Positions 36,942 through 45,951 of a stretch of DNA of 64,000 bases are shown in pieces. The DNA is from Pedobacter frigiditerrae. GTDB taxonomy: Bacteria > Bacteroidota > Bacteroidia > Sphingobacteriales > Sphingobacteriaceae. The translations under genes and the position numbers were made by a program. The stretch is from NCBI RefSeq assembly GCF_004331645.1, contig NZ_SJSK01000002.1, positions 372,001 through 436,000 on the forward strand, in the 5' to 3' direction. Position 1 is the stretch's first letter. Every line of letters begins with the position of its first letter. The notes below the pieces were generated by a model. That model was not told the origin of the DNA. It saw only the letters and a list, made by a program, of their open reading frames with translations, and did not search any database.

Positions 36942-38279
36942 ATGCGCAAACTATATATACTCCTCACCATCTTTACACTAAGCTCTTCCATTACTTTTGC
37001 CAACTATAAGGTTGATTCTATTGGTGTTGAGAATAACAAAGGCAAAAAACTGATTGTCCACAGAGTGGAAGCCAAAGAAACTTACTATTCGCTTGCTAAA
37101 AAATACAATGTCAATTTTAAAGACATCATGAGCTTTAACGATAGCAAGTTTTTACAGATTGGCGTGACTATTAAAGTACCTACCGAGATTCCTTTCTCTT
37201 CTGCTACTTCATCTACTGTTGCGACATCAAATAGTGAAGATGTGGTGCAATACACCATTAAAGCCAAGGACAATTTAAATATGCTTGCAGAAAAGTATGG
37301 CACAACGGTTGATGAAATTAAAAGGGTAAATGGCTTAAAGTCTATCAATTTACAAATTGGGCAGGTTTTAATCATTCCGAATGAGCGAAAAGTTGAAGAC
37401 ACAGCTACTCAACCAGAAACTAAAACACTGGTTACCCCTCCAACACCAAAAACAGCTGTTGATAATAAGGTGGCTACAAATGAAAACCCAGCTACAGTAG
37501 TAGAGCATGCCATAAAAGCCAAGGAGAATTTAAACCTCTTAGCAGAAAAATACGGCACAACGGTTGATGAAATAAAGCGATTAAATGTTCTTTCTTCAAA
37601 TAATTTAAGGATTGGTCAGGTTCTAAAAATTCCTTCGGTAAATGGAACTCAAGCACCCGTAGTTGAAAACGTAACTCCAACTGAACCAAAAAGCAATGCA
37701 AAAAAAGAGGTTGTTGTAGCAAAAACAAATGCTGCAGATGCAGGTTTTGAACATACGGTTGTTGCTGGCGAAACCATTTACTCTATTGCGCAAAAATATA
37801 GCTTAACCACCTATCAGTTAAAAACCTTTAATAACCTTACTTCAACAGATGTTGTTGTAGGACAAAAATTAATTATAAAGGGCGCTAAACTAGCTGCAAC
37901 AGAAGGAGATGATGAAGAAAGTACTGGAAGCCCTAATACGATTAAAGACCCAACCTTAAAATATGCTCCAAGCAAATACGGCTTAACCCAATTTGAAGAA
38001 AAAGGAATTGCAGTTTGGATTGCCGACCAAGACCTAGATGCTACTAAAATGTTGGTTTTACATCGCACTGCGCCAGTTGGCACCGTTATAAAAATCACAA
38101 ACCCAATGAGCAACCGAACCACCTATGCTAAGGTTGTTGGTAAATTTACAGAGAACGAATCAACAAAAGATGTTATAATTGTAATGACAAAAGCGGTAGC
38201 AGACGCTGTTGGCGCTTTAGATAAACGCTTTACCTGTAATATAACTTACGGCGCTCCTGAGAATGAACAACAAAAATAA
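36942..38279 (+). CDS. LysM repeat protein with RlpA-like C-terminal domain
   Basis: A 445-residue envelope protein with a signal peptide (to about residue 20) and four LysM peptidoglycan-binding modules near 32-80, 98-142, 186-230 and 268-312 (TVDEIKRVNGLKSINLQIGQ, YSIAQKYSLTTYQLKTFNNL). They are separated by Thr/Pro/Lys-rich linkers. The C-terminal 100 residues (GIAVWIADQD, APVGTVIKITNPMSNRTTYAKVVG) look like a double-psi beta-barrel as in RlpA, which binds glycan strands. The role is cell-wall binding or remodelling. Its end overlaps the uridine kinase start by 17 bases. Confidence 0.92.
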   Translation: MRKLYILLTIFTLSSSITFANYKVDSIGVENNKGKKLIVHRVEAKETYYSLAKKYNVNFKDIMSFNDSKFLQIGVTIKVPTEIPFSSATSSTVATSNSEDVVQYTIKAKDNLNMLAEKYGTTVDEIKRVNGLKSINLQIGQVLIIPNERKVEDTATQPETKTLVTPPTPKTAVDNKVATNENPATVVEHAIKAKENLNLLAEKYGTTVDEIKRLNVLSSNNLRIGQVLKIPSVNGTQAPVVENVTPTEPKSNAKKEVVVAKTNAADAGFEHTVVAGETIYSIAQKYSLTTYQLKTFNNLTSTDVVVGQKLIIKGAKLAATEGDDEESTGSPNTIKDPTLKYAPSKYGLTQFEEKGIAVWIADQDLDATKMLVLHRTAPVGTVIKITNPMSNRTTYAKVVGKFTENESTKDVIIVMTKAVADAVGALDKRFTCNITYGAPENEQQK

Positions 38280-38904
38280 ACCACTAATTATCGGAATTGC
38301 TGGCGGCAGCGGTTCTGGAAAGACCTTCTTTTTAAATAGTTTTTTACATCATTTTAAAAATGATGAAGTTACATTGCTTTCACAGGATGATTATTACATT
38401 CCTGCCGGAGAGATGACCCAAGAGGAAAACAAACTCTACAATTTCGATTTACCATCTACCATTGATGACGAGCAATTTTTAATTGACATTAAAAAATTAA
38501 TTAAGGGAGATGTTGTTTACAAAAAGGAATATAACTTTAACAATCCTTTAGCAGTTGTTAAAATTTTAGAAATTAACCCTGCCCCTATTTTAATTGTTGA
38601 GGGATTGTTCATTCTTCATTTTAAAGAAATTTCTGACTTATTAGATTTACGCATATTTATTGAAGCGGATGAAGATGTAGCTTTACAACGTCGCATTAAA
38701 CGCGATGGGATGGAAAGAGGCTATCCCGAAGATGATGTACTCTACAAATGGAACAATCATGTTGTACCAGCATATAAAGAGTTTTTACTTCCTTATCGTG
38801 ATGCTTGCAATAAAATTGTAATCAACAATAACGATACACCTGACGATATCATTAGAATTACTGAGGAGATATCTGACGAGTTGAAAACGAAGTATTGTAA
38901 ATAA
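38263..38904 (+). CDS. udk: Uridine kinase
   Basis: A 213-residue P-loop kinase phosphorylating uridine/cytidine in pyrimidine salvage. The Walker A motif GGSGSGKT is at 14-21 and is followed by a QDDYY motif (SQDDYYIP) that binds the nucleoside. Further on come EGLFILHF and the lid RRIKRDGMERG. Length is typical. It starts within the last codons of the LysM gene in another frame, so the two are translationally coupled despite unrelated functions. Confidence 0.93.
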   Translation: MNNKNKPLIIGIAGGSGSGKTFFLNSFLHHFKNDEVTLLSQDDYYIPAGEMTQEENKLYNFDLPSTIDDEQFLIDIKKLIKGDVVYKKEYNFNNPLAVVKILEINPAPILIVEGLFILHFKEISDLLDLRIFIEADEDVALQRRIKRDGMERGYPEDDVLYKWNNHVVPAYKEFLLPYRDACNKIVINNNDTPDDIIRITEEISDELKTKYCK

Positions 38905-38912
38905 AGAGCTGC

Positions 38913-39045
38913 CGTCATTTCGAGCGAGCGCAGCGACGAGAAATCTGCTCAAGAAGAACCATCAATATTGTTGATACAAACTTAATTTATGTTTAAACAA
39001 CTAACAGATTTCTCACTACGTGAAAAACTCCGTATCGAAATGACG
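38913..39045. repeat. Dispersed palindromic repeat, copy 1 (GTCATTTCGAGCG type)
   Basis: It starts CGTCATTTCGAGCGAGCGC and GACGAGAAATCTG and ends with AACAGATTTCTCACTACG ... ATCGAAATGACG, so the ends are inverted copies of one another. It lies between convergent genes (udk and scoB). A shorter relative is at 48433-48517. Confidence 0.8.
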
Positions 39046-39055
39046 TGCTTATTTA

Positions 39056-39715
39056 TTAATCCAAAATCATTTCAGGCACATTGTCATCAGCGTAGAGCTT
39101 ACCTAAGGTTGATTGTTTGATAAAATCGACACTAACGCCTGGCGCTCTTTCTAACAACCTAAAACCACCTTCTGGTAAAATATCCAATACAGCTAATTCA
39201 GTTACCACCTTTTTAATACATTTAACACCAGTTAATGGTAATGTACAATTAGGTAACAGCTTACTCTCTCCAGCCTTATTGATGTGCTGCATCGCGACAA
39301 TTATATTCTTAGCCGAAGCCACTAAATCCATTGCCCCACCCATTCCTTTAACCATTTTACCAGGGATTTTCCAGTTGGCTATGTCTCCATTTTCAGAAAC
39401 TTCCATTGCTCCTAAAATGGTAAGGTCTATTTTTTGAGCTCTTATCATCCCAAAACTCATTGCCGAATCAAATATGGATGAACCCGCTAAAGTGGTAATC
39501 GTTTGTTTACCAGCATTAATTAAATCAGGGTCTTCTTCTCCTTCGAAAGGAAACGGCCCCATACCCAACAATCCATTCTCAGATTGTAGTACCACATTTA
39601 TTCCTTCTGGAATGTAATTAGCTACTAAAGTTGGAATGCCTATTCCTAAATTAACATAGTAACCATCTTTTATTTCTTTTGCTATACGTTTAGCAATTCC
39701 GTTTTTGTCAAGCAT
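39056..39715 (-). CDS. scoB: 3-oxoacid CoA-transferase subunit B
   Basis: The 219-residue catalytic subunit transferring CoA from succinyl-CoA to acetoacetate (or a related acid pair). An earlier in-frame Met exists at 39742, but the one at 39715 (MLDKNGIAKRI) fits the family N-terminus. The nucleophilic glutamate is Glu46 in QSENGLLGMGP. GIPTLVANYIPEG and the end SVDFIKQSTLG are typical. The alpha subunit gene lies upstream on the same strand, separated by about 130 bases that hold a word-array hairpin, unusual for two subunits needed in equal amounts. Confidence 0.93.
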   Translation of the reverse strand: MLDKNGIAKRIAKEIKDGYYVNLGIGIPTLVANYIPEGINVVLQSENGLLGMGPFPFEGEEDPDLINAGKQTITTLAGSSIFDSAMSFGMIRAQKIDLTILGAMEVSENGDIANWKIPGKMVKGMGGAMDLVASAKNIIVAMQHINKAGESKLLPNCTLPLTGVKCIKKVVTELAVLDILPEGGFRLLERAPGVSVDFIKQSTLGKLYADDNVPEMILD

Positions 39716-39768
39716 GTTTTGTTTTTTAACCACAAAGGGCACAAAGTAAATTTTGAGATAATGTTTAT

Positions 39769-39837
39769 TCGTTTTTCGTTGGTCGTTTTTTTCGTTGACC
39801 GAAGGACGATAGACGAAAGACGATGGACGAAAGACGT
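39769..39837. repeat. Word-array inverted repeat (ACGAAAGACGATGG type)
   Basis: TTTTTCGTTGGTCG and TTTCGTTGACC on the left are answered by GGACGATAGACGAAAGACG and ATGGACGAAAGACG on the right. It sits between scoA and scoB in the same transcription unit, so it would be transcribed as a hairpin. Confidence 0.65.
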
Positions 39838-39846
39838 TACTGCTCT

Positions 39847-40548
39847 TTAATCTTTTTTCCTAGTGGTTCTCTGTTCAATTCGTTTTTCGTAGTTCTCTCC
39901 TTGGAATATGCGATGAACATATACACCAGGCGTATGAATATGGTCGGGGTCTAGTTCTCCTGCTTCTACCAGATGTTCTACTTCAGCAATTGTAATTTTT
40001 CCGGCCATTGCCATTACAGGATTAAAGTTTCTACTGGTAGAACGGAAGATTAAATTACCTGCAGTATCTCCTTTCCAAGCTTTAACTAAAGCAAAATCTG
40101 CATCAAAGGCATATTCCATTAAATAATCCTTACCATTAAAGTTCCTGATTTCTTTACCTTCTGCCACCTCAGTACCTACCCCTGCAGGGGTAAAAATTGC
40201 TGGCATTCCGTAACCTGCAGCCATACAACGAGTGGCTAATGTTCCTTGTGGAATTAATTCTACCTCCAGTTCGCCGCTTAACAATTGTCTTTCAAACTCA
40301 GCATTTTCGCCAACATAAGATGAAATCATCTTTTTCACCTGTCGGGTTTGCAACATTAGCCCAATTCCGAAATCATCTACACCTGCGTTATTTGCAATAC
40401 AGGTTAACTTATTAACACCTTTTTTAACGAGTGCAGTAATGCAATTTTCTGGAATACCACATAAGCCAAATCCACCTAACATTAAGGTATCTCCATCTTT
40501 TATATCCTTGATGGCATCATCTGCTCCAGATACAACTTTGTTAATCAT
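39847..40548 (-). CDS. scoA: 3-oxoacid CoA-transferase subunit A
   Basis: The 233-residue partner of the B subunit. The family blocks are [56 protein letters not shown] and the ending [13 protein letters not shown], all typical. It forms the hetero-oligomeric succinyl-CoA:acetoacetate CoA-transferase used for ketone or acetoacetate activation. It could feed the thiolase at 20.7 kb. The upstream 270 bases hold no recognisable regulator site. Confidence 0.94.
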   Translation of the reverse strand: MINKVVSGADDAIKDIKDGDTLMLGGFGLCGIPENCITALVKKGVNKLTCIANNAGVDDFGIGLMLQTRQVKKMISSYVGENAEFERQLLSGELEVELIPQGTLATRCMAAGYGMPAIFTPAGVGTEVAEGKEIRNFNGKDYLMEYAFDADFALVKAWKGDTAGNLIFRSTSRNFNPVMAMAGKITIAEVEHLVEAGELDPDHIHTPGVYVHRIFQGENYEKRIEQRTTRKKD

Positions 40549-40819
40549 ATATAACGTTTTGCGGCTAATTTAGAATTAAAATAGCGCTTATTAAAATTAG
40601 ATTAGATGTAAAATTTACACTAAGCAAAGCAGATAAAACGCCTTAAAATGTAAAATAGCCACGTTTTAATGCGATTAAAACATTTAGAAATATTTCTAAA
40701 TTCTTACAACTAGGAAGGGTTATTTCAAAAAATTTAAACATTAATGCATTAAGAAAATAAGTCTGAAATCTTAACAACCTTAATTTCTTCCTCCCAGCCG
40801 CAGGCATGAATGTTTAAAA

Positions 40820-43189
40820 TTATTTCAAGTTAACGTAAGTAATCCCATCTCCACCTCTATCTGCATGTTCATCTTCTAAACTTGTAACTTCTTTATATTT
40901 CTTTAAATGTTCTCTCACTAATTTCCTTAAAATCCCATCGCCTTTACCGTGAATTAGTTTAATAGATGGAAAGCCAAGCATAATTGCTTTATCCATATAG
41001 TTTTCTACCTCTTGAATAGCATTTTCACCACGCATACCACGTAAATCTAATTCAGGTTTAAAATTCATAACAGCTTCAGACATTCTACCTGAAAAGGAAT
41101 TACTTTGAACCACTTTTTTTGCTTGGCGATTGCTAATTTTTTGGACCCTATTCCGTTTAACAACAGAACGTAAGTCGCCCAAAGCCAACACAAAGTTATC
41201 CCTGTTAATTTCTAATACCTGTCCGCTGGTTTCTGTATTTATTAATTGAACCCAATCTCCTACTTCAATTGCAGAATTATCAATTTTAACAACAGGTTTT
41301 TTCTCTTCCTTAACTTCGTTTTTAACTAAACTCTTTTGAAGATTCTGTCTTAATTCTTTCGTTACAACCTTATCGGCTTGTTTTTCCTTAATTTCTGCAA
41401 TGGTATTCTCTACCAGCTTATTGGCGTCCCTAATGATATTTTGAGCTTCTAATTTGGCTTCCTTAATTAAAACCTTTTTATTCTCTTCTAAAAAGAGCTT
41501 GAGCTTTTCATTTTCTGCAACTAGGTTTTTAACCTTGTTCTGCTGATTAGCGAGGGTGATTTTAGTCTCGTGAATTTGTCGTTTTTCTTTTTCTAAATCG
41601 ACCAATAAACTATCTATGCTATTTTGGTTGGTTCCAGTCTTTTGTCTTGCTAATTCTAATACTTCTCTTTGTAAGCCAATATTCTGGGCAATTTCAAAAG
41701 CGTAAGAGCTTCCAGGTTTACCTAAATCTAAAACATATAAAGGCTTCATTTTACTGTTATCAAATAACATTGAAGCATTTTCTAAACCATCGGTATTACC
41801 TGCAAACAGTTTTAGGTTTGAGTAGTGAGTTGTAATTACACCTCTAACTTTTTTCTTATTTAAGACTTCTAAAACAGCCTCTGCCATTGGCCCACCAAAT
41901 TGTGGATCGGTTCCTGTACCAAATTCATCAATTAAAACCAAGGTTTTTGGAGAGGCGTGTTCTACAAAATACCTCATTTTAGTTAAATGCGCACTATAAG
42001 TACTTAGGTCTGATTCAATAGATTGGTCATCGCCAATATCTGCAAAAATCTGGTCGAAGATTCCCATTTCACTACTCTCATCAACAGGAACCAGCAAGCC
42101 AGTTTGCAACATCATTTGCAACAAACCAACAGTTTTCATACAAACAGACTTACCACCTGCATTTGGTCCAGAAACTAAAACAATCCTTAAATTCTCATTG
42201 ATATGAATATTTAAAGGCACAACTGTTTTTTTCTCTGCAGCAAAAGAAAGAAGCAATAGCGGATGACGAGCATTTATTAGTTTCGTTTTTGCTTCTTTCA
42301 ATAAAACAGGCATATTAGCCTGAACATCTATTGCAAACAACGCTTTAGCCCTAACAAAATCTAACTTCGTTAAAAACCCGTGATAAGATAAAAGTAATGG
42401 TGTAAATGGTCTAAGTTCTGTCGTTAAAGCAATTAAAATCTTGATGATTTCTCTGCGTTTATCAAATTCTAAATCCCTTAGTTTGTTGTTTAAGGTAAAG
42501 ACTTCTTCAGGCTCTAAATAAACAGTTTGTCCACTTGCCGATTCATCGTGTATAAAACCTTTTAACTTTCTTTTATTCTCTGCCAAAATGGGAATACAGA
42601 TTCTTCCATCTCTGACGGTTAAACTTCCATCAGCAACCCAGTTTTTGCCAACCGCCATTTTATAGATAGAATCCATTCTTTTACGAACTTCCTGTTCTCC
42701 TTTGGAAATTGCCGATGTTATTTCTTGCAGTTCAGCAGAAGCATTGGGCTTTAATTTTCCCTTTGAGTCTAAAACCGTTTCTATTTTTTTAAGAATATTT
42801 TTTTCGATAGGTAAATGCTCAAAGAGTGCTTCCAAATTTGGATATATTTCCTTTCGTTCATCGAAAAACCGAAGTACAGAAAAAACAGTTTGCAAGGAAG
42901 AATAGATTTGAAATAACTCATCTTCTATTAAATAAGTTCCTTCAACCCTTATTTTATCCGCCAGTGTTTTAATATCAAAAAACGTACTGATTTGGAGCGG
43001 CTCTTGATTTTCTAATATGCTTTTAAACTCGCTTGTTTGACGAAGAAATTTATTAATCTGGTCAAACTTAGTCATCACTTGCATTTTTGCAACTAACGTT
43101 TGTCCCATTGTACTTAAACAATGTTGATGAACCATTTGTCGCACCTCATTAAAGCCTAAACGCTCTTGGCAATTTTCGGGATATAACAT
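40820..43189 (-). CDS. mutS2: MutS2 family ATPase/endonuclease
   Basis: A 789-residue MutS paralogue without the mismatch-recognition domain. A lever/clamp helical region (about 1-320) leads to the ATPase with Walker A GPNAGGKS near 340-348 and LVLIDEFGTGTDPQFGG as Walker B. A long coiled coil at about 510-630 is rich in Glu/Lys. The C-terminal Smr nuclease domain (about 715-789) shows LDLRGMRGENA and HGKGDGILR. MutS2 proteins act on branched DNA or on collided ribosomes. It follows one base after the DUF4296 gene. Confidence 0.95.
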   Translation of the reverse strand: MLYPENCQERLGFNEVRQMVHQHCLSTMGQTLVAKMQVMTKFDQINKFLRQTSEFKSILENQEPLQISTFFDIKTLADKIRVEGTYLIEDELFQIYSSLQTVFSVLRFFDERKEIYPNLEALFEHLPIEKNILKKIETVLDSKGKLKPNASAELQEITSAISKGEQEVRKRMDSIYKMAVGKNWVADGSLTVRDGRICIPILAENKRKLKGFIHDESASGQTVYLEPEEVFTLNNKLRDLEFDKRREIIKILIALTTELRPFTPLLLSYHGFLTKLDFVRAKALFAIDVQANMPVLLKEAKTKLINARHPLLLLSFAAEKKTVVPLNIHINENLRIVLVSGPNAGGKSVCMKTVGLLQMMLQTGLLVPVDESSEMGIFDQIFADIGDDQSIESDLSTYSAHLTKMRYFVEHASPKTLVLIDEFGTGTDPQFGGPMAEAVLEVLNKKKVRGVITTHYSNLKLFAGNTDGLENASMLFDNSKMKPLYVLDLGKPGSSYAFEIAQNIGLQREVLELARQKTGTNQNSIDSLLVDLEKEKRQIHETKITLANQQNKVKNLVAENEKLKLFLEENKKVLIKEAKLEAQNIIRDANKLVENTIAEIKEKQADKVVTKELRQNLQKSLVKNEVKEEKKPVVKIDNSAIEVGDWVQLINTETSGQVLEINRDNFVLALGDLRSVVKRNRVQKISNRQAKKVVQSNSFSGRMSEAVMNFKPELDLRGMRGENAIQEVENYMDKAIMLGFPSIKLIHGKGDGILRKLVREHLKKYKEVTSLEDEHADRGGDGITYVNLK

Positions 43190-43190
43190 A

Positions 43191-43778
43191 TTACTGAACG
43201 GGGAATTTTGTTTTTTTAGCAGACAATGTATCTAATGCAGGTTTAACTTCGGTAGCTAAAGGCATAGGCATCGCAGCAGGTGGTATAGATACTGACAGAA
43301 CATTACCAAAATTGCCATAGCGCTGCCTAATTAAATACCTATAATTATATCTTCTGTCTAAAGTTGGGTCGTACTGAGTGCTGTCTTTTGCGCTTGCATC
43401 AAAAATACCTTTAAAAGAATACTCTAAAGCCAATAGATCTTCTTTTGTAACCTGTTCTTTTAAAATCGTAAGCTTAACACTAATGCTGTCATACATCTTT
43501 TTCATAAGGTCTGGATGATTGTAATAGTAATCTAAACTTCTGTTATATAGAGCTGAATCGATATCGAATTTATTGTAAACACCTTTATATAAAGGAGCAG
43601 CTACTTTTTTAGAAGTATCTTGACTTGGCAAGTTTAAGGTAGACATGTAACCATCCACAATATGGATATCTATCAGTACTTTCTCCATTTTATCTGGCTG
43701 AATGATATCCTTCGGAACGCCTGGTTTACAAGCGTAAATGAATAAGCAAAGCATGATAAGGGTAAAAAATCTTTTCAT
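43191..43778 (-). CDS. DUF4296 lipoprotein
   Basis: A 195-residue exported lipoprotein; the signal MKRFFTLIMLCLFIYAC gives a lipobox Cys17. The DUF4296 domain starts PDKMEKVLIDIHIVDGYMSTL and contains YNRSLDYYYNHPDLMKKMYDSI. The tail is Pro/Ala/Lys-rich. The domain is Bacteroidota-specific with unknown function. It lies one base from mutS2 on the same strand, and that order recurs in relatives as far as I recall, but no functional link is known. Confidence 0.85.
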   Translation of the reverse strand: MKRFFTLIMLCLFIYACKPGVPKDIIQPDKMEKVLIDIHIVDGYMSTLNLPSQDTSKKVAAPLYKGVYNKFDIDSALYNRSLDYYYNHPDLMKKMYDSISVKLTILKEQVTKEDLLALEYSFKGIFDASAKDSTQYDPTLDRRYNYRYLIRQRYGNFGNVLSVSIPPAAMPMPLATEVKPALDTLSAKKTKFPVQ

Positions 43779-43849
43779 TATTTGTAAAACCTTCTTATTT
43801 CTTAGTCAAATTGAACTAAGGATGTTAATTTTACCAAAAATACTGATAA

Positions 43850-44539
43850 ATGAGCATTGCAGATAACTTATTGAAATATAAAAATGAATTAGACTCGGTT
43901 GGGGTTAAATTGGTAGCAGTTTCTAAAAACCATCCGGCAGATGCCGCATTAGAGGCTTACAATGCCGGTCAAAGAGTTTTTGGAGAGAATTTGGTGCAAG
44001 AAATGGTTGAGAAACAAGCTCAACTACCACAAGATATAGAATGGCATTTAATTGGCCACTTACAAACCAATAAAGTAAAATACATTGCTCCGTTTGTAAA
44101 ACTGATAGAATCTGTAGATAGCCTTAAACTGTTGAAGGAAATAGACAAACAAGCCGCAAAAAATAACCGCGTTATAGATTGCCTTTTACAAATTTATATA
44201 GCTGATGAAGACACTAAATTTGGATTGGGGTTTGATGAAGCCATTGAATTGTTGAGGTCTGAGGAGTTTCAAACCTTTAAAAACGTGAGAATTGTTGGCT
44301 TGATGGGAATTGCAACAAATACTGCATTAGAAGGACAGACTAAAGCAGAGTTTCAAGAATTGAAAGTTCTTTTTGATGGTATAAAAGTTAGCTTTTTTAG
44401 AAAAGAAGATAGCTTTAAAGAAATTTCTATGGGTATGTCTTCAGACTATAAATTGGCTATTGAACAAGGAAGTACAATGGTTAGAATTGGAAGTAATATT
44501 TTTGGCAAAAGAGTAATTAAACATTGGAAAGCTGAATAA
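43850..44539 (+). CDS. YggS/YlmE/PROSC family PLP-binding protein
   Basis: A 229-residue single-domain TIM-barrel PLP carrier involved in vitamin B6 and amino-acid homeostasis. Lys26 in LVAVSKNHP is the expected Schiff-base residue. FGENLVQEMVEK, EWHLIGHLQTNK and SMGMSSDYKLAIEQGSTMVRIG (with the phosphate-binding end) are all family signatures. No catalytic reaction is known for the family. It is divergent from the DUF4296/mutS2 pair and is followed by a word-array repeat before the acetyltransferase gene. Confidence 0.94.
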   Translation: MSIADNLLKYKNELDSVGVKLVAVSKNHPADAALEAYNAGQRVFGENLVQEMVEKQAQLPQDIEWHLIGHLQTNKVKYIAPFVKLIESVDSLKLLKEIDKQAAKNNRVIDCLLQIYIADEDTKFGLGFDEAIELLRSEEFQTFKNVRIVGLMGIATNTALEGQTKAEFQELKVLFDGIKVSFFRKEDSFKEISMGMSSDYKLAIEQGSTMVRIGSNIFGKRVIKHWKAE

Positions 44540-44594
44540 GGCGTTTTTCGTCTATCGATAAACGAACAACGTCCAACAACAAACGAACAACGAA
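44540..44594. repeat. Word-array repeat (AAACGAACAACG type)
   Basis: TTTTTCGTCTATCGATAAACG is followed by repeated AACGAACAACG words. It resembles the arrays at 25373 and 39769 in wording, and it lies between two plus-strand genes. Confidence 0.55.
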
Positions 44595-44598
44595 ACAT

Positions 44599-45066
44599 AT
44601 GAACATAAACATAAGAGTTGCAGTAAAGGAAGATTGCACAAGGTTATTAGAATTAATTAATGAATTGGCTGTTTACGAAAAGGCACCTGAAGAAGTTACG
44701 GTAACTATTGAGGAATTTATTGACGCAGGTTTTGGAGAAAAACCAGTTTGGAAAGCCTTTGTGGCCGAAGAGAATGAGGTGGTTTTAGGTTTTGCTTTAT
44801 TTTACACCAGATACTCTACGTGGAAAGGTTGCCGTTTATATTTAGAAGATTTTTTAGTTACTGAAGCCGCACGAGGAAAAGGCATTGGAAAACTGTTATT
44901 TGAAACTGTTATTGCAGAAGCAAAAAATGGTAATTATAATGGAATGACTTGGCAAGTTTTGGATTGGAATGAGCCCGCAATTAATTTCTACAACAAATAT
45001 AAAGCTTACATAGAGACTGGCTGGCTCAATGCATCGCTCTCAAAAGAGCAAACTCATGACTTATGA
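44599..45066 (+). CDS. GNAT-family N-acetyltransferase (diamine acetyltransferase-like)
   Basis: A 155-residue acetyl-CoA-dependent acetyltransferase. The N-terminus has RVAVKEDCTRLLELINELAV and EKAPEEV, as in spermidine/thialysine acetyltransferases. The acetyl-CoA loop is EAARGKGIGKLLFETVI, and the C-terminal WNEPAINFYNKY is typical. A polyamine or lysine-analogue substrate is a reasonable guess, not proven. It is part of a plus-strand run with YggS upstream and a lipoprotein downstream. Confidence 0.9.
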   Translation: MNINIRVAVKEDCTRLLELINELAVYEKAPEEVTVTIEEFIDAGFGEKPVWKAFVAEENEVVLGFALFYTRYSTWKGCRLYLEDFLVTEAARGKGIGKLLFETVIAEAKNGNYNGMTWQVLDWNEPAINFYNKYKAYIETGWLNASLSKEQTHDL

Positions 45067-45147
45067 AACCATCGTGAGCAAACACTCAAAAAAACAAAAC
45101 GAATATGCTCATGATAGCTTCATCTCCTTTAAAAAAACAATTATATA

Positions 45148-45951
45148 GTGATGAAAAAACTAACTTTATTTCTTGTTCTAATTAGTATTCTAGCAGCTTG
45201 TCGCAACGACAAAAGTAAAACTGAAACTATCGAAACAAGAGTAGATTCTCTAACCTACAACTACGATTCTGTAACGATTTACAGCACAAACATTGTTAAA
45301 ACTGACGCAAAGGAAACCGATACTACAAAAGCAGTAATACAATATCCTGTTTTTAAAAACGAGGAATTGAATAATTATATCCAAAGACAAGTACTTAATT
45401 ACTTTTCAGAAGAAGACAAAGCCATTATTGCTTATCAGGATATTGCAAAGAGCTTTATAACAGGTTATGATAGCTTTTACAATGAAAATAAAGGCACACA
45501 ACAGGCTTGGTTTTTAAATATAGATGTTAATGTGCTTCATCAAACTCCAAATTATATTGCATTGGAGTATATACATTCAGATTATTCTGGCGGAGCTCAT
45601 CCCAACACAAATTTTTCTTTCATCAACTACAATCCGAAAACAAACCAGCCATTAACTCTAGATTCGTTAATAGACAAGAGCAATAAAGCTAGGTTAACAA
45701 GCATCTCTGAAAGTATTTTTAGGAAGGATGAGAAATTATCGTCAACCGAACCATTAGAAGGAAAATACTTTTTTAGCGATGGGAAATTCACATTGCCTGA
45801 TAATTTTTATGTGAGCAATAAAGGATTAGTATTTTTTTACAATCCTTATGAAATTAAAGCCTACGCATACGGAACAACTGAAATAACCATTCCATTTGCT
45901 GCTTTAAGAGAAATAGCTAAACCAAATACCATTTTAACCACAACAAATTAA
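45148..45951 (+). CDS. DUF3298/DUF4163 (RsiV-like) lipoprotein
   Basis: A 267-residue lipoprotein with signal KLTLFLVLISILAAC (lipobox Cys18). The body shows the two-part DUF4163 plus DUF3298 arrangement found in the extracytoplasmic part of RsiV: YPVFKNEELNNYIQRQ and LEYIHSDYSGGAHPNTNF, then LVFFYNPYEIKAYAYGTTEITIPF. In RsiV this domain binds lysozyme. Here it lacks an anti-sigma segment, so the ligand is unknown. Its stop overlaps the aspartate kinase start by one base. Confidence 0.85.
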   Translation: MMKKLTLFLVLISILAACRNDKSKTETIETRVDSLTYNYDSVTIYSTNIVKTDAKETDTTKAVIQYPVFKNEELNNYIQRQVLNYFSEEDKAIIAYQDIAKSFITGYDSFYNENKGTQQAWFLNIDVNVLHQTPNYIALEYIHSDYSGGAHPNTNFSFINYNPKTNQPLTLDSLIDKSNKARLTSISESIFRKDEKLSSTEPLEGKYFFSDGKFTLPDNFYVSNKGLVFFYNPYEIKAYAYGTTEITIPFAALREIAKPNTILTTTN

